From Protopterus annectens (lineage: Eukaryota; Chordata; Ceratodontiformes; Protopteridae): 64,000 bases of DNA. Below, piece after piece: positions 1-12,273 of the stretch (the stretch's first letter is position 1; every line of letters begins with the position of its first letter). The translations under genes and the position numbers were made by a program. Where the stretch lies: NCBI RefSeq assembly GCF_019279795.1, contig NC_056733.1, positions 1,995,957,804-1,996,021,803 of the forward strand. Direction: 5' to 3'. The notes under the pieces are model-generated. The model was not told the origin of the DNA. It made no database searches and worked only from the letters and a program-made list of their open reading frames with translations.

Positions 1-1878
1 CGTGTGTTTAGCTCGGCAAAAGAAAATAAAGAATGAATACCCTCACTTGAAAAGCTTAGGAAGGAGTGCTGCAAAATAAACGTTAATCATCTTGTAAAAA
101 AATAAATGACAGACCTGCTGTTTTTTTTTTTTATTTTAAATGTGAATGGTGTTACTAACAGTGTTTTACATATTGTCTTAGTCTGCTAATTTTATTCAAA
201 CCATCTGAGGGAAGTCTGATGCAAAGCATGGTTTTGTTGACCCCCCCCCCCATGAAGTAACATGGAATAATCTAGTCTTGACATCTTTGTGGTCCCCAAA
301 AATGAGAAATTTGGTGATGAGAGGAAGAGAAGAACCTGAATAATCATGGTGTGGTCTTAAGATTCAGTGACCCCTTTCAATAATGCAAACAGATGCTTAC
401 TGATGACTCCAACTATTTTGTGAGCAGTTTTTCGAGCAAATGAAGTGGAGATTGTCTTCCTTCTTGTCCTTGATTTCATTTTTAATATTTTTGACTCTAC
501 ATCAAATCATTGCTCTTCACAAGATATGATTTTTTTTCAGTGTTTGTAATTCTGCTGTTGACACCACAGACTTTTTTCTTTAGACCTTTCACTTTATGCA
601 TCATGTTACAAGTTTCATTATTGTCAGCTATTAACATTTCTTGTTATTTCTGCTAGTTTTTTGAAGGTACAAAAACAATTTGCTGAAAGAAGAGTGAGAG
701 ATTTTCCATTTTTATTTTTAGACTTACTGCTTCTGTTGTGCATGGATGGGTTTAATTATTGCCCATTTCAGTGCTGGCTTAACGGGAGGAGGAGGATTAG
801 AGGGTCATTGCAGGGACTGCTGTACTTTAACTATGGTGTGCTTTGTGGATACAGTTACAACACAAGAACTACTGCTGAAATTACAGTTTGGTTAAATGAC
901 TCATATTTGAAATGATCTGTGCAAAATGCAGTTACTGGATGTTTACTCTACTACTCCAACTATTAAACATAACCTCCTAAAGCCTTTTGCCAATGAAAAG
1001 GAAGGAGCTTCCTGAATATGATATCATTGATTCAGAAGCTACATTGGAAGTGGTTTCTTCGACTAATTTAATCTATATTTTATATAACCAAAGACTATTG
1101 GAGTTAGTAATTTATGAACATTTTATAGCACCTTTTGATAAGCACTAAAAATAGAAAGTATCAAATTTGTGCTATTTAAGACAATGCCCTGATAAGGAAT
1201 TTTAAGTTGACTGTACTTAAAAATCTAGAAGCAAGGGCTCATACTTGGAATGAATGTATTTTCATGTGATTATTTCCTTAACTTACCATATCAGATCTTA
1301 GCTCCTAGCCTCTGCTTGGATATTTCTAGGCTAGGGATAGGATTGTCAGACTGGTAGTTTGGAGAGACCCAATCAAATTTTCACTTCATACAATTCCTAC
1401 ACCCACCTCATGCTTAGGAATGAATATCCCTAAGGTGAGAATATAAGGTTATGCTGCATAAGTCATCACCAACCTGATTAAAATCTGAAGAACAGTTCCT
1501 GTTGAAATTCTAGGGACAACAACTACAGTTGTCTGAACAGCAAAATGAATGGTGATAAAGGGGAAATATATAGTACCTTACAGTATTCCACTTACAATGA
1601 AGTATAGCAATCTCGGAGTTACTATATAAGGTAGAAAGGGTATTAAGGGCATACACCCTCATACTAGGTGAATGCACCCCATTGCAAAAGTGCTTTAATC
1701 ACACTGCAGTAAGTTATGGAATTCACTGTATTTGCCAGTCAGCTTTATTTTTTTGTAGTTGTGTGAATTACAATTACATATCTCATACTTCACTAGGCAG
1801 ACATGGAATCACCATGACCCTAGATAAGGGGTATAAGCCAGAACTCGATTTTAGCTGTGATGACATATACTTGGTCAG
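1..1878. other. unassigned AT-rich DNA
   Basis: No coding exon, RNA gene or recognisable repeat could be supported. It holds a T tract (about 121-132) and an 11-base C run (241-251). The open frame at 661-915 has no recognisable domain and sits in AT-rich sequence, so it is taken as chance. Confidence 0.5.
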
Positions 1879-1951
1879 GCCCCAGTGGTCTAATGGATAA
1901 GGCCTTGGCCCCCTAAGCCAGGGATTGCGGGTTTGATTCCCATCTGGGGTG
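1879..1951 (+). pseudogene. decayed tRNA-Arg(CCT) copy
   Basis: The 73 nt cloverleaf closely resembles vertebrate tRNA-Arg with anticodon CCT. The acceptor stem is GCCCCAG/CTGGGGT with a G discriminator, followed by the A box (AGTGGTCTAATGG), anticodon loop CCCCTAA and B-box region GGTTTGATTCC. Several changes argue against function: position 33, almost always T, is C; the T loop reads TTTGATT instead of TTCGANT; the T stem has a C:A mismatch and a G:T pair. No SINE body or A-rich tail was recognised downstream, so a retro-copied or decayed tRNA gene is more likely than a SINE head. Confidence 0.75.
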
Positions 1952-2785
1952 ATATAATCTTGACTAAATATTAAGAACTTCTACACTGTGATCCCTTGCT
2001 GTGATGGATATTTACAAAAAAGTAAAATGTACCTTTTTTAAAGGGCATAACAGCCCTAGAAAGAAGAATCAAAGCCCTAATTTTGGAACTGTTTACTTTT
2101 ATTTCTTATTTAAATATTTTGTTAAACAAGTTGTTCAGCTTGGTTAAGGCCCATTTGTGGAAAACTCATCTGGTTAAGAGACATCTGTGGAGCCACACAG
2201 CAGACAAAAGGTGGCTGAGTGACTCAAAGCAAGATTATAGGATGAATCTCATTTACTGCTCAGAGCCTTAACTGTGTGTCCTAAGCTGCCAGATATTGCT
2301 GGGAATCAATAGCTCCAATATCTGACATATTTTATTTGAATGCTCTGTTATAACAGAAGAGTACTAAGCAACCCCAAGGTTGTGTTTGGAATCATTTAAC
2401 ACTATTCTTCAGAATATTAGCCCAACTTGTTTGTATTTATTTAGTTATACATAAAAAATACACTTTCTAAGTTGTCTCTGTACAGTGTCAGACCATTTAT
2501 AAGAAGGTGGTTTGCCAGAGATCCACTTATTTATAACAAAAAAATCCTTAACTTTTTAATTAATTTCAGAAATGTTGACTAATGTCCAACCCACTATATG
2601 GTTTGCAAACTGCCTGTATGACTACTCATTCAGAACATTTGTGTCCTTGCCACAACCACTTCCCAGAAAGGATCCTCCTACATCTACCCCCCCCCCCACA
2701 CACACATTTATTCATGATATTCAACCCCATAGATAAGTTATTCCTGCCTTTTATTGAGAATAAACTTGTTAATGCTTTAACAAGA
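1952..2785. other. unassigned DNA
   Basis: No feature was recognised apart from a C run and short CA run near 2689-2706. Confidence 0.4.
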
Positions 2786-2987
2786 TGAGTCAAACCAGAA
2801 GCTTCAACAAAATGAAAACATCAATGTCATGTGCTTTTGCTGGGGACAATCTCCTATACCCCCACCTGGAGGGTAAAGCCTCTGAGAGACACACAGAGTG
2901 TATTTATATCTATATCTATAGCTACATATATATATATATATATATATATATGCCTGTGTCCGTGTGTGTGTGTGTGTGTCCGTGTGA

Positions 2988-3041
<54 letters not shown>

Positions 3042-3210
3042 CTATAGATATGTGTGTGTGTGAGTCAAACCAGTAGCTTCAACAAAATGAAAACATCAAT
3101 GTCATGTGCTTTTGCTGGGGGCAATCTCCTATACCCCCACATGGAGGGTAAAGCCTCTGAGAGACACACAGAGTGCATTTATATCTATATCTATATCTAT
3201 CTAACTATCT
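2786..3210. repeat. tandem duplication (~275 bp unit) with embedded TA/TG tracts
   Basis: A ~150 bp unique block starting TGAGTCAAACCAG at 2786 recurs at 3061 with only a few substitutions. The copies are separated by TA and TG microsatellites, giving a period of about 275 bp. The block shows no coding signal. Confidence 0.85.
2929..3058. repeat. (TA)n/(TG)n microsatellites
   Basis: Alternating TA and TG runs: TA at about 2929-2951 and 2993-3039, TG at about 2960-2978 and 3051-3060. Open frames of alternating Tyr-Ile here are artefacts of the repeat. Confidence 0.95.
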
Positions 3211-3224
3211 ATATCTATCTAACT

Positions 3225-3629
<405 letters not shown>

Positions 3630-3648
3630 ATATATATATATATATGTA

Positions 3649-3736
<88 letters not shown>

Positions 3737-3933
3737 GATTGATAGATATAGATATATGTGTGTATGCGTGTGTGCATATCCATATATCAGTGTTATGTGT
3801 GTGTACCTGTGTGGATCCAGAATCATCTACTTGTTTAGTCAGTTCCTGTTTCTTCATGGGCTAGACATTTAGTGCATCTGATCTAGATCATTAGATCCAT
3901 CTCTCTCTCTCTCTCTGTCTATATAGATGTATG

Positions 3934-3990
<57 letters not shown>
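3630..3990. repeat. TA, TG and CT microsatellite cluster
   Basis: TG run at about 3653-3682, TA at 3687-3732, CT at 3900-3916 and TA at 3937-3990, separated by short unique stretches. Confidence 0.95.
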
Positions 3991-3994
<4 letters not shown>

Positions 3995-5603
3995 TTTATT
4001 TATTGCATTTGTTGACCGGGAAAGTCCACTGGGCTTTGAGGAGCTGATTTTCAGTGGAGGCCCGGTGAGAAAATGTCTACATTGTTACATACAATTAACT
4101 AATTAAAACATTCTTGATGCATGAGTAAAATGGACACATTACTGCATACAATTAATTAAACAATATAACTTTGATAACTTGCAGAAATGACATTTTAATA
4201 ATTACATACAAAGGACAAAATGTTAGTAGGAAGGATAAGATAACTGGCAGAGATGACATTTCAATAATTACATACAAAAGACAAAAATGTTATAAGTGAG
4301 AGCATAAATGGAAACGGGTATGAAAGTCAGCGTAGAAGAGGAAAGTAACTTTGCAGTGTATGTGAGTTGAAAAAAAAATAGTATATACATGTGAGTGTGT
4401 AGGATTCAAAGCAGAGGGTTGTAGAGTTCATGGTTTAAAGCAGGCAAACAGAATGTATTAGGATGAAAAAGTAGGAGAGAGAAAGTGTAAGAAGTTAGAG
4501 AAAAGAGTGGGAACGTTTTGAGAAGTGAAACAGAGAGAGGTTCTGTAGTGGGGAATTAGGTGCTGGGATTGTTTGTGGGATACAGGACCATAGCCAGTTA
4601 TAGACTAAATGAAATTTTAGGGATTTTTTAAAAGAAGCAGACTTACTAGTTGATCTGAGTGAAGGAGGAAGATTATTCCATAACTTAGAGACAGCATAAG
4701 AGTACAGCATTTGGCCAGCTGACAATTTGGGTTTTTCTATAGACAGCAACATTTTGTTTTCAGACCCGAGGTGGCGATTGGGCTGGTACATGGTCAGTAT
4801 ACTTGAGATGGAAGGGCAATGTTCAGGTTGGTAGATTATTTTGTGGGCTGTGGTTAGTTGAAGGTAAGTAAGATGGTGGTGGGATTCAAGCCAATTTAGT
4901 TGATGCAATGAGGAGCAGTGGTGGGTAGAGTATTTAGAGTTTGTAGCAAATCTGGCAACTTTATTGTAGCAGGAATCAAGCTTATTTTTTAGTGAAGATT
5001 GTAGTTTGGTGAGGATGGGAGCGCCATAAAGCAGAGTTGGAAGTAGGAAGGATGTGGCAAGGGCTGTTTTGGCAGTGAGACTGAGGAAATAGTTATGATG
5101 ATATAGGGCACCTAGCTTTTGATGAGTTTTGTTGATATTGCTGTGGATGTGAAGGTCAAAGGTTAGTTTGTCATCAATGATGACACCAAGCAGTTTGGTA
5201 CTAGGGACGACTTCTAAGATAGTATTGTTATTGGAAGTAACTGTAAAAAGAGATTTGTCAATGGGACAAGTTTTTGTGGGAGCAAATAATAGACGTTTTG
5301 TTTTGTTGGGGGTTAAGGGAGAGGTGATTCTGGGACATTCAATGCTCAGTAAAGGTGAATGCATCTTTGCTGTAATTTTGTGAGAGATTTTGAGGAGGAG
5401 ATGATAGTTGAATCATCAGCATATTCAGTGATAGTACTATGAGTAAGGGTTTGATGAAAGTTGTTGACAAATATACTAAAGAGGAGGGGACCCAGAATTG
5501 ATCCTCAGGGACACCTGTGTTGGCAGTAATGAAAGGGGAGGAAGAGTTCTGCCAATTAGAGGATTGCTGCCTGTTTTTGAGGTAGTTTGTAAACCATTGT
5601 AGA

Positions 5604-5606
<3 letters not shown>
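3991..5606 (-). mobile_element. L2-like LINE fragment (3' part of RT ORF plus 3' tail)
   Basis: On the minus strand this is the 3' third of a non-LTR retrotransposon of the jockey superfamily. It holds the C-terminal half of the reverse transcriptase, a 3' UTR and an AATAAA-rich tail at 3991-4010. Its protein is clearly related to the LINE at 42.9-47.1 kb (shared LGVIIDDKLTFD-like, LLPTLLYGAP-like and CYNKVARF-like blocks). A TA array at 5607 ends it, so the 5' part is missing. Confidence 0.85.
4495..5600 (-). pseudogene. L2-like LINE reverse transcriptase, C-terminal part
   Basis: An uninterrupted 289-residue frame (4495-5364) encodes the thumb and C-terminal region of a LINE RT. Upstream sequence to about 5600 encodes the catalytic part in broken frame, including a [12 protein letters not shown]-like remnant of the usual GVPQGSILGP motif and an EYADDST catalytic motif near 5412-5432. 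The conserved run after the catalytic motif (KLLGVIIDDKLTFDLHI, then LLYGAPIL, CYNKVARFA, KLWNNLPPSLR) is typical of L2/Rex-type elements. A normal ORF2 also has an endonuclease and the N-terminal RT, both absent here. It is a 5'-truncated, dead insertion. Confidence 0.8.

Positions 5607-5692
<86 letters not shown>
5607..5692. repeat. (TA)n microsatellite
   Basis: About 85 bp of TA with a single G interruption, at the truncated 5' edge of the LINE fragment. Confidence 0.97.
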
Positions 5693-5697
<5 letters not shown>

Positions 5698-6127
5698 ATA
5701 TGACTTTATAATGATTTTTCTAAGACACTTTTCATATAATCATAACTGATCTAAAAATACACATTTTATCTAAAACACAATTAGTGGAATCACATTACGT
5801 CAAAAACTTCATATATAACAAATATTTCTCCAAAAATTCTTAATTAAATATTCTAACTCCACAGTTACACAAACATGGAAAAAAAAACTCCTCACACAGT
5901 AAATCACTACAGGTGAGTTGGGTAAAACAAACCCTTTCTCAATGCATTGTTTCTTCTTTTATTTTTGAATTAAAAGTCATAGGTGTTTTTATAGTTCTAG
6001 CCTGATTTTTTAGTTGTTTGTGGTATACGTATTGTGGCAGCTCCAGTGACCTCAGTTTTGATATTCTTGTTTTTTTGTTTTCTAGATAAAATGTATTACA
6101 CCCATATATGAAAATATATATATATAT
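5693..6127. other. unassigned AT-rich DNA
   Basis: Nothing recognised; it ends in a short TA run (6112-6127) next to the mini-MITE. Confidence 0.4.
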
Positions 6128-6181
6128 GGTTTACCTTCAGTTGGTCGACTAACAAGAATTTCGACATCCTGAAGGTAAACC
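6128..6181. mobile_element. 54 bp mini-MITE with 13 bp inverted ends
   Basis: GGTTTACCTTCAG at 6128 is the exact inverted complement of CTGAAGGTAAACC ending at 6181. The first seven bases equal the terminus of the palindromic MITE at 3342, and both sit beside TA repeats, so the two may be related. The small size leaves chance possible. Confidence 0.5.
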
Positions 6182-6216
6182 TTCCAATAGTGAAAATGGA
6201 AACACTGAATATCCTA

Positions 6217-6427
6217 GTCAATATGTATAGAAGCAAGGTCACAGGCCAACAACAGTTCAACACTCAATGGTTCAGCTTGAAACATTCATAATAAATGAGT
6301 GCCCAGAAGATGACTACTGGATATTGACCTATTGTTTTCCATTCAAGAAAGTAACTGTACAGCCACTACAGTGGTTTAGCGGGATAAAGCCTTGACTGTG
6401 ACCCAGCTGACCAGGGCTCAATTAGCG
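6217..6427. repeat. dispersed ~200 bp repeat, copy 1
   Basis: GTCAATATGTATAGAAGC at 6217 starts a block that recurs with about 90% identity at 19147-19346, with one short indel. Its 3' part (about 6370-6427) has A-box-like (AGTGGTTTAGCGGG) and B-box-like (GGGCTCAATTAG) segments, so it may be a tRNA-related SINE head. The family is not recognised. Confidence 0.7.
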
Positions 6428-6429
6428 GC

Positions 6430-6671
6430 TCGAGGAAGTTGCAACTTTAAAACATTATTTTTGTAGAGAGGCAAGTCGCCCTGGAACCCCCACACCCTGC
6501 TGATTATATATACTAAATCTGATTTTGCACAATACTTGGGGAAAGGGAATTTTTTCCCATATCCGGGGATTCTCAATCTTGCACACCTTTCGACTACTTG
6601 TGTAGTTGACCAAATGCGGTTGATTAAACAGATGTTGACCAAAGTCCCTGTTGACCAGACCAACAGAACCC
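6430..6671 (-). mobile_element. partial MITE carrying the shared core
   Basis: Positions 6478-6530, read on the minus strand, match the GAGTTGGTATATTTAA...GTGTGGGGG core found in four other MITEs of the window. The right edge, against a TA array, reads ...CAACAGAACCC and so ends in the complement of a GGGTTCTG terminus, similar to the GGGTCTAT ends of relatives. The left terminus is unclear; this is probably a truncated copy. Confidence 0.5.

Positions 6672-6673
<2 letters not shown>

Positions 6674-6748
<75 letters not shown>
6674..6748. repeat. (TA)n microsatellite
   Basis: About 75 bp of uninterrupted TA directly after the MITE remnant. Confidence 0.97.
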
Positions 6749-6749
<1 letters not shown>

Positions 6750-6899
6750 ACACATACATATATGAGTAGATTCAGTTTACATGCTTTGTTACGATTGCAC
6801 TGAATGTTAACAGCTAATTTTGCTGCCACAGATGGTCGAATATTTTATCAGCTAAATGAAGGAGTTATTGAAGTTGCAACACTGAATACGTGAGTATGA

Positions 6900-6901
<2 letters not shown>

Positions 6902-6962
<61 letters not shown>
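6902..6962. repeat. (TG)n microsatellite
   Basis: About 60 bp of TG. Confidence 0.97.
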
Positions 6963-6964
<2 letters not shown>

Positions 6965-7149
6965 CATTCCCAGGTTAATATGGGAGTAAGGGCTAGGGAA
7001 TGGGATCGACCGACTGTTGTGCTTGATTAGTATTGTGTCCAAGTGTCTTGTGTAGTGATGTTGTTATGTGTAGAGGTAGAGTTAGGGGCATGGGTAAGGT
7101 TAGCATACATCAATAAGGTGAAGCAGGGGGTAAAAATATGAAGGTTTCC

Positions 7150-7870
7150 AGGAGGTGCAAATCTCACATGAAAAAATGTTAATGGGCTATTCATTTTAGC
7201 TGATTTGCATCCAACATAGGAACTGGATCTTAAAGTAGCCAGTAGGCGTGTTACTAACAAGTGTAAGCTATTGATTTTACATGGTGGCTACCCCATTTTG
7301 AGAGACTGGATTGGCCATTTTTTTATTCAATGAAAGTAAAGTGAGATATGACCAGGGGTCTGATTAAGTCATTTGTGCTCCTTTATGATTTTTTGTTAAG
7401 ACAATTTATCTACACCAATAGTATGAGAACACAACCACGAGCTATTTTTACACGTTATTTTTACATAGCATTGCATAGCCGACTCACTTATTATTAAATG
7501 GCATTGAGATCAGCATTGCCACGTTTTGACAATTTCAATTGGCTATTCATTTCAGCTAATTTGCATCCAGCAGAGGAATTGGATTTTAAAGTGGTCAGTG
7601 AGCGTATTACTAACAAGTGCAAGCTATTGGTTATACTTATGCAAAATAGATGGAACGATTTTAAAAGCAATAGGTTCCAATTACTCTCATTGCTTTTGGA
7701 TTGGCTGGTGAATTTTTATTTAACAGTAGTCCCATATCTTATTATGATCTGAGGAAGATTTTTATCGAAAGCGCTTATCGTTTGTTAAGAAAGAGACATT
7801 TTTGTATTGCTTTTAACTTGTTTTCATTAAATCCGTTTTAAAGAAAGCTTTTTGTTTACAGACTTTTCCT
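7150..7870 (+). mobile_element. Penelope-like element end (pseudo-LTR-like fragment)
   Basis: Two diverged direct copies of a ~90 bp block lie at about 7183-7275 and 7540-7632 (shared block ACTAACAAGTGYAAGCTATTG). The second leads into a hammerhead motif (7744-7781) and a TTAAATCC-rich tail, the same order as at the 3' end of PLE-A near 18.9 kb. A tandem partial repeat upstream of the end resembles the pseudo-LTR organisation of Penelope-like elements. No RT or GIY-YIG coding remains. Confidence 0.55.
7744..7781 (+). ncRNA. hammerhead ribozyme motif 1 (PLE-associated)
   Basis: Core CTGAGGA at 7749-7755, then an A, a 3 bp stem II (GAT/ATC with TTTT loop), GAAA at 7767-7770, a self-complementary GCGC (7771-7774) and TT before the predicted cleavage point. 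Stem I pairs ATGAT (7744-7748) with ATCGT (7777-7781), including one G:T pair. Hammerheads with very short stem III are known from Penelope-like elements and may act as dimers. The extra A after the core and the short stem II may reduce activity. Confidence 0.6.
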
Positions 7871-8944
7871 GAGATATACCAGCACCTTTTAAGGATGTCA
7901 GCCTTGGTGAATTTGCTGCCATTGTTTCTGTTGCAAATCTCACATGAGGTGCTGAACACAGACAGAAGCCAGTTTGCGTATCAGCATATTGGATACAGGG
8001 GCAGTTCTCATGTTATAGACTTTCCAGGAATCCTTACTTCTAGATGTGATTGCCATCCACACTGACTGCATTGCAGTGGTTTGATGTATAAACAAGTAGG
8101 GGAATTTGATTCCTGTTTTCTCAACACATTTTCACCAACAGCTGCAATATTCAACAACATGTAATAGACACACACATTTTTCTAGCCAGAAATATTAATA
8201 AACATTAAAAGACAACTTTTACAGACGGCCCAATGGCTCCTGTACTGCACCTAATGACCCATTCATTCTGCCTTCAGATGCCATGGGAACAGGCCCAAGG
8301 ATTCAGCAGCCAATCACTGGCACCCGGCTTGGTGAGCTCACTAGCCTTAAACGCGCCAGCTGAGCCCCTCCACAAGTGTAATGACAGCAATGACATGGAT
8401 CCAGAATGACAGCAGTGACACGGGTCATAGTCAGAGTTTCATCCCTCTCTGCGGTGGAGCCATCGTACTTACCCAAACATTTTGTACCGGGGCCAGATTT
8501 AGTATTGATTATCTTTGTGCCAACAAAAAAATAAGTACTTCAGATTTTTACCAAAATATTATGTGCATAAGTACGTAGTCAGACACCTTCATAAAAAAAC
8601 ATACAGACATAGAGAGGGCACACACATTTCTAACTCTGGAGTTAGTTGGCAGTGTTTCTGTTTGAAGAGGTACTCAGCAAGTCCTTGATGCTGTAGCAAT
8701 ATCATCATCAGTGGCATGTCAACACAATATATCACAAACTGTAAAACTTCAACGAAGCAGTTTGAGATATACATTTTCATTATTTGTACAAGAGAGCATT
8801 TATCTGGTTGGTTACTGGCAATTCTTTGTCTTTTGAACACAATATATCAGTTTGAAGGACTCCTGATAAATAGGTGACATAAAGATGATGTCTGCATTTT
8901 AACTTAACGTTTTTCATTCAAGAAAATACCTGTTTGTAGTAACG
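7871..8944. other. unassigned DNA
   Basis: No gene was recognised. The stretch 8230-8400 is locally less AT-rich but has no coding or repeat signature I can name. Confidence 0.4.
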
Positions 8945-8967
8945 TGCTGCCAAGTAGTGATACATAA

Positions 8968-9065
8968 GTCAGAGAAATATATCCAAAAACAATGTTGCTG
9001 CATTTTTTGAAGACATCCAGGGTTGCTGTTTTTATTTGTATTGGTTTTGGATATTTTTCTCTGAC
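8968..9065. repeat. 22 bp inverted repeat framing the PLE-A 5' terminal repeat
   Basis: GTCAGAGAAATATATCC at 8968 is nearly the exact inverted complement of GGATATTTTTCTCTGAC ending at 9065. The arms bracket the ~50 bp block that also forms the 3' end of PLE-A. Confidence 0.8.
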
Positions 9066-9235
9066 TTGTGGTTCATGAGTTGTGGCACGACTTATGGAGT
9101 CTTCACAATGGCTGTCTTCCCAAACCTGAGAGGAAGTGGTGGGAGACGTGATAGTGTTAATACAACAACTTAATCAGTGAATGGAGCGAATTGAACAACT
9201 ATCCCTCTCTCAAATAACTATGCATAACACACCTG

Positions 9236-12096
9236 ATGCACCCTCTTCAAACATTCATTCTGCTCCTATGTGTGCCGAACCAGCACACAGTAAGTTTATC
9301 TCAAGAACTGATTAATAGAGCTGATGGTATGGTGACTGAAGTTAATGCCATTAATGCGGGTATTAATTGCCTAAACAAACCTCCATTTTTGCCTGATTGG
9401 ATTAAATCTAATGTGGGGTTTTCTAATAATATTTTGTGTGAAAGATTAACTGACTTAGATCGGAATGTATTGAAAATTAAAAAACTTCAAATGGACACAG
9501 AATATTTTAAAGAGTGCCTGAAAAGGAAAATAGTTCCTAAAGGTTTGTGCTTATGGCGCTTCCCTACAGGATTGGTGCCAGGTTCAACACTCCATAAAGA
9601 ACTACTACAAATGTTTGATAGGCATGGTTTTGAATATTTGGAATTGGTAATAAGAAACAACAATGAGACAACTGAATCACTCACAAGGGACCCTTCAAAA
9701 CTTGATGAATCTATCACTCAAGATAGCGTTTTTTTTCTGCCAACCTGTTTATTTACAGATTTTATGTTCAATTGATGAACAAATCCAAGTTATTAAACTT
9801 AGGAAAATTAAAAAGATAGTCAGGGATGAGGAGGAGTATTGTAATAATAATAATGATTATCCCTCACCACCTCATTCCCAAGTGTGGTCTAATCGAGTGG
9901 TAGACCCTAGTAATGGAGTAACAGGTCAAGGAAATAACCTTACTGTGGTGAATGATGATGAAGAGGGGGATTCAGCAGAATTCCCCCCACTCAGGAGTTT
10001 GGAACATCTGAAGAATCAGCATTAGATGAATTTGAACTGGGGCAATCCACATCAACAGACAGGATACCAACAGATGAGGGGACAATCCAACAACTATCAA
10101 GGGAGCAACAGAGGGTCTCGGAGGGGAAGGAGATGAGCTTATTATTATAACAAGAAGATCATGAACCCCCCTTTCGGTTACCTTCTGTAAGCATTGAACT
10201 TAATTCAGCAAATTACATTAAAGTATACAATATTTCCTCTATAACTATTGATACTGAAATGTGTGACTTTCTATGAATAGGTATGACTTTTGATCCTTGT
10301 AGACAAACTGATGTAGTACAGTTATAATTGGATTTAAAAGAGTATGCGCGTAAACTTAATTTAAGGTTACTATTTCAAGATGAATCTAGTACATCTAACT
10401 TGCTGAAAGTATCCAGCACTTATAATCCACCATTGCACCCCTCCCTGGAGGCATTTGAACAGTTATGTGAGCTAGATTTTAGAGCACTGTGCACTAAACC
10501 AGCACATATATCTGAGGATGAGAGGATGAAACTTGAGTTAATTAAATGTACTCCAGGTATTAGGCTTATGAAGTTGGATGGGGGGGTTAGTAATTATGAG
10601 TAAAACTGATTATATAGCCAAAATGACGGGGATTCTTGAAAGTATGACTTATGATATTAGTTCACTGAATCAACTTAAGCATACTCTAGAATTAGGCGCT
10701 TCTTACAAGATTTGTTTATTAATGGGCTGATTTCCATAGATGAATATAATTAAGTGTGATGTATCCAGTGACTACAACCATATTTGAGGTGCCCAAAATA
10801 CACAAGGATTTAAATCAACCTCCCATGTGGCCAGTTGTGGATGTGAGAGGTTCCATCACTTGCCCCACAGCAAAATTCTTTGATTTTAAATTGAAGAATT
10901 TCATCCAGAACAAGGTTGGTGTGGTAAATTATAATAACGAGTATGTATTCATTACCATTGACATAAACAATTTATATACTGTAATACCACATGACATAGG
11001 GGAAGAATGGTTCTGTGGTTATCTGGCATCTAACGCTTTAACACAAGACCAGATAAATACATATGAACAACTTCTCAACATAGTCCTGAGATACAATTTC
11101 TATATTTTTGACAATGAATATTATCATCAAAAAGAAGAAGTAGCTGTTGGGTCGACCTGTCGTGGGCTATATATGAATATAGTCATGCTTGAATGGGAGA
11201 AATGTTTCCTTTTTACATCTTTGTACTTTTCCCATTGCCAGCTATATATCCACTTTTTGGATGATATTTTTGTCTTATGGAATGGTCCTAGAAACTTAAT
11301 AACTGAATTTTTGGAATTTATAAATAACACCACATCTTTTTTGAAATTTACCCATACAATTAGTAACAACAAAATTCCATATTTAGATGTGCTTATTAGG
11401 AAAGACAGTTTGAATAATAGATTCAGTTCCCAAATTTATCGAAAGTTGACATAGTCAGATTCATTTCTCCACTTTACCAGTAATCACTCCTATACACAGA
11501 AAAGAGCTGTCATCAAGGGACAATTTCTGAGGGTGGCTTATATTTGTGAAAAGTGGAGTATATTCTTGGAAGAATGTGAAAGGTTGTCAAAAATGTTTAT
11601 AGTGAGAGGTTACCCACATAATATGATCAGAGATCTTTGTGATGAGGTGACACAGAAACATTCCTCAGGTCACTTTAACCCTATATTAGGTGAAAAAATT
11701 CTAGCAGAGGTTGGTAATAACTTGGAAATAAGTGATCTGGTAGATCTAAACAGTACACCATATGGGATGGATACTGCTTCACCTTCTGAGAATAATACTG
11801 AGCATAAATTCTCACATGCTTTTACCACTGTATTTAATACAGATAGTAATCATGTTAAAGATATAATGTGTAGGAAGTGGGCAATAATTAGAAGGGAATA
11901 TGATATTACCAAGGTTTTAGGTAACAACCCTGTTTTTGTATATAAAAACAGGACTAAATCTTAAGAATATTTTTAAAAGAATAACTGAACCAAAGAAATA
12001 TTGGAGCATGGTAAAATGTAGTGCCTGTCTCTATTGCAGATATGTTATCAAAAAAAAGTGAAGTTACAGTCAATAATTATTATATTAGGATCCATG
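9236..12096 (+). pseudogene. PLE-A polyprotein, N-terminal region and reverse transcriptase (broken)
   Basis: Five plus-strand pieces (9236-9775, 9663-10025, 10328-10603, 10756-11454, 11533-11964) together encode a Penelope-type protein. The N-terminal region (to ~10.6 kb) has the family's poorly conserved pre-RT sequence. The RT piece shows VPKIHK near its start, motif A as ITIDINNLYTVIP, and motif C as HFLDDIFVLW. Motif B, normally MGTPCAPxYANL, is changed to VGSTCRGLYMN. Separate frameshifts and stops (for example near 10604 and 11453) prevent translation. The segment stops at 12096 where PLE-B begins; the GIY-YIG domain resumes beyond 17.78 kb. Confidence 0.8.
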
Positions 12097-12221
12097 AAGT
12101 GAAATAAGGTACAGCTGCTCTCCAAAGGTCCCGATTCCAGAAAAGAAACCAAACAATACCGAAAATACAGGACAAGACCACTACTACGATGCACATAAAA
12201 TTCCAAGGTTTTTATTGTAGA

Positions 12222-12273
12222 CAAAAATGAGCGCTTTCACGTGCCACACACTGCATGCTTCATCAGATTTCAT
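12222..12273 (-). ncRNA. hammerhead ribozyme motif 2 (PLE-B 3' end)
   Basis: Read on the minus strand: stem I ATGAAAT, core CTGATGA (12260-12266), an extra A, stem II GCATGC/GCACGT with loop AGTGTGTG, GAAA (12235-12238), self-complementary GCGC, then TC at the cleavage site and stem I partner ATTTTTG. Stem II contains one A:C mismatch that the sister copy at 16.2 kb lacks. It lies in the 3' pseudo-LTR of PLE-B, where hammerheads are known in this class. Confidence 0.7.

Noticed and set aside
661-915. A possible upstream transferrin exon (LCMDG-like residues after a good TTTTTATTTTTAG acceptor)
   Set aside because: Only a few residues resemble the LCxLCMG block, the rest does not align, the YYGYTGAFR end is absent, and it is 48 kb from the next exon.
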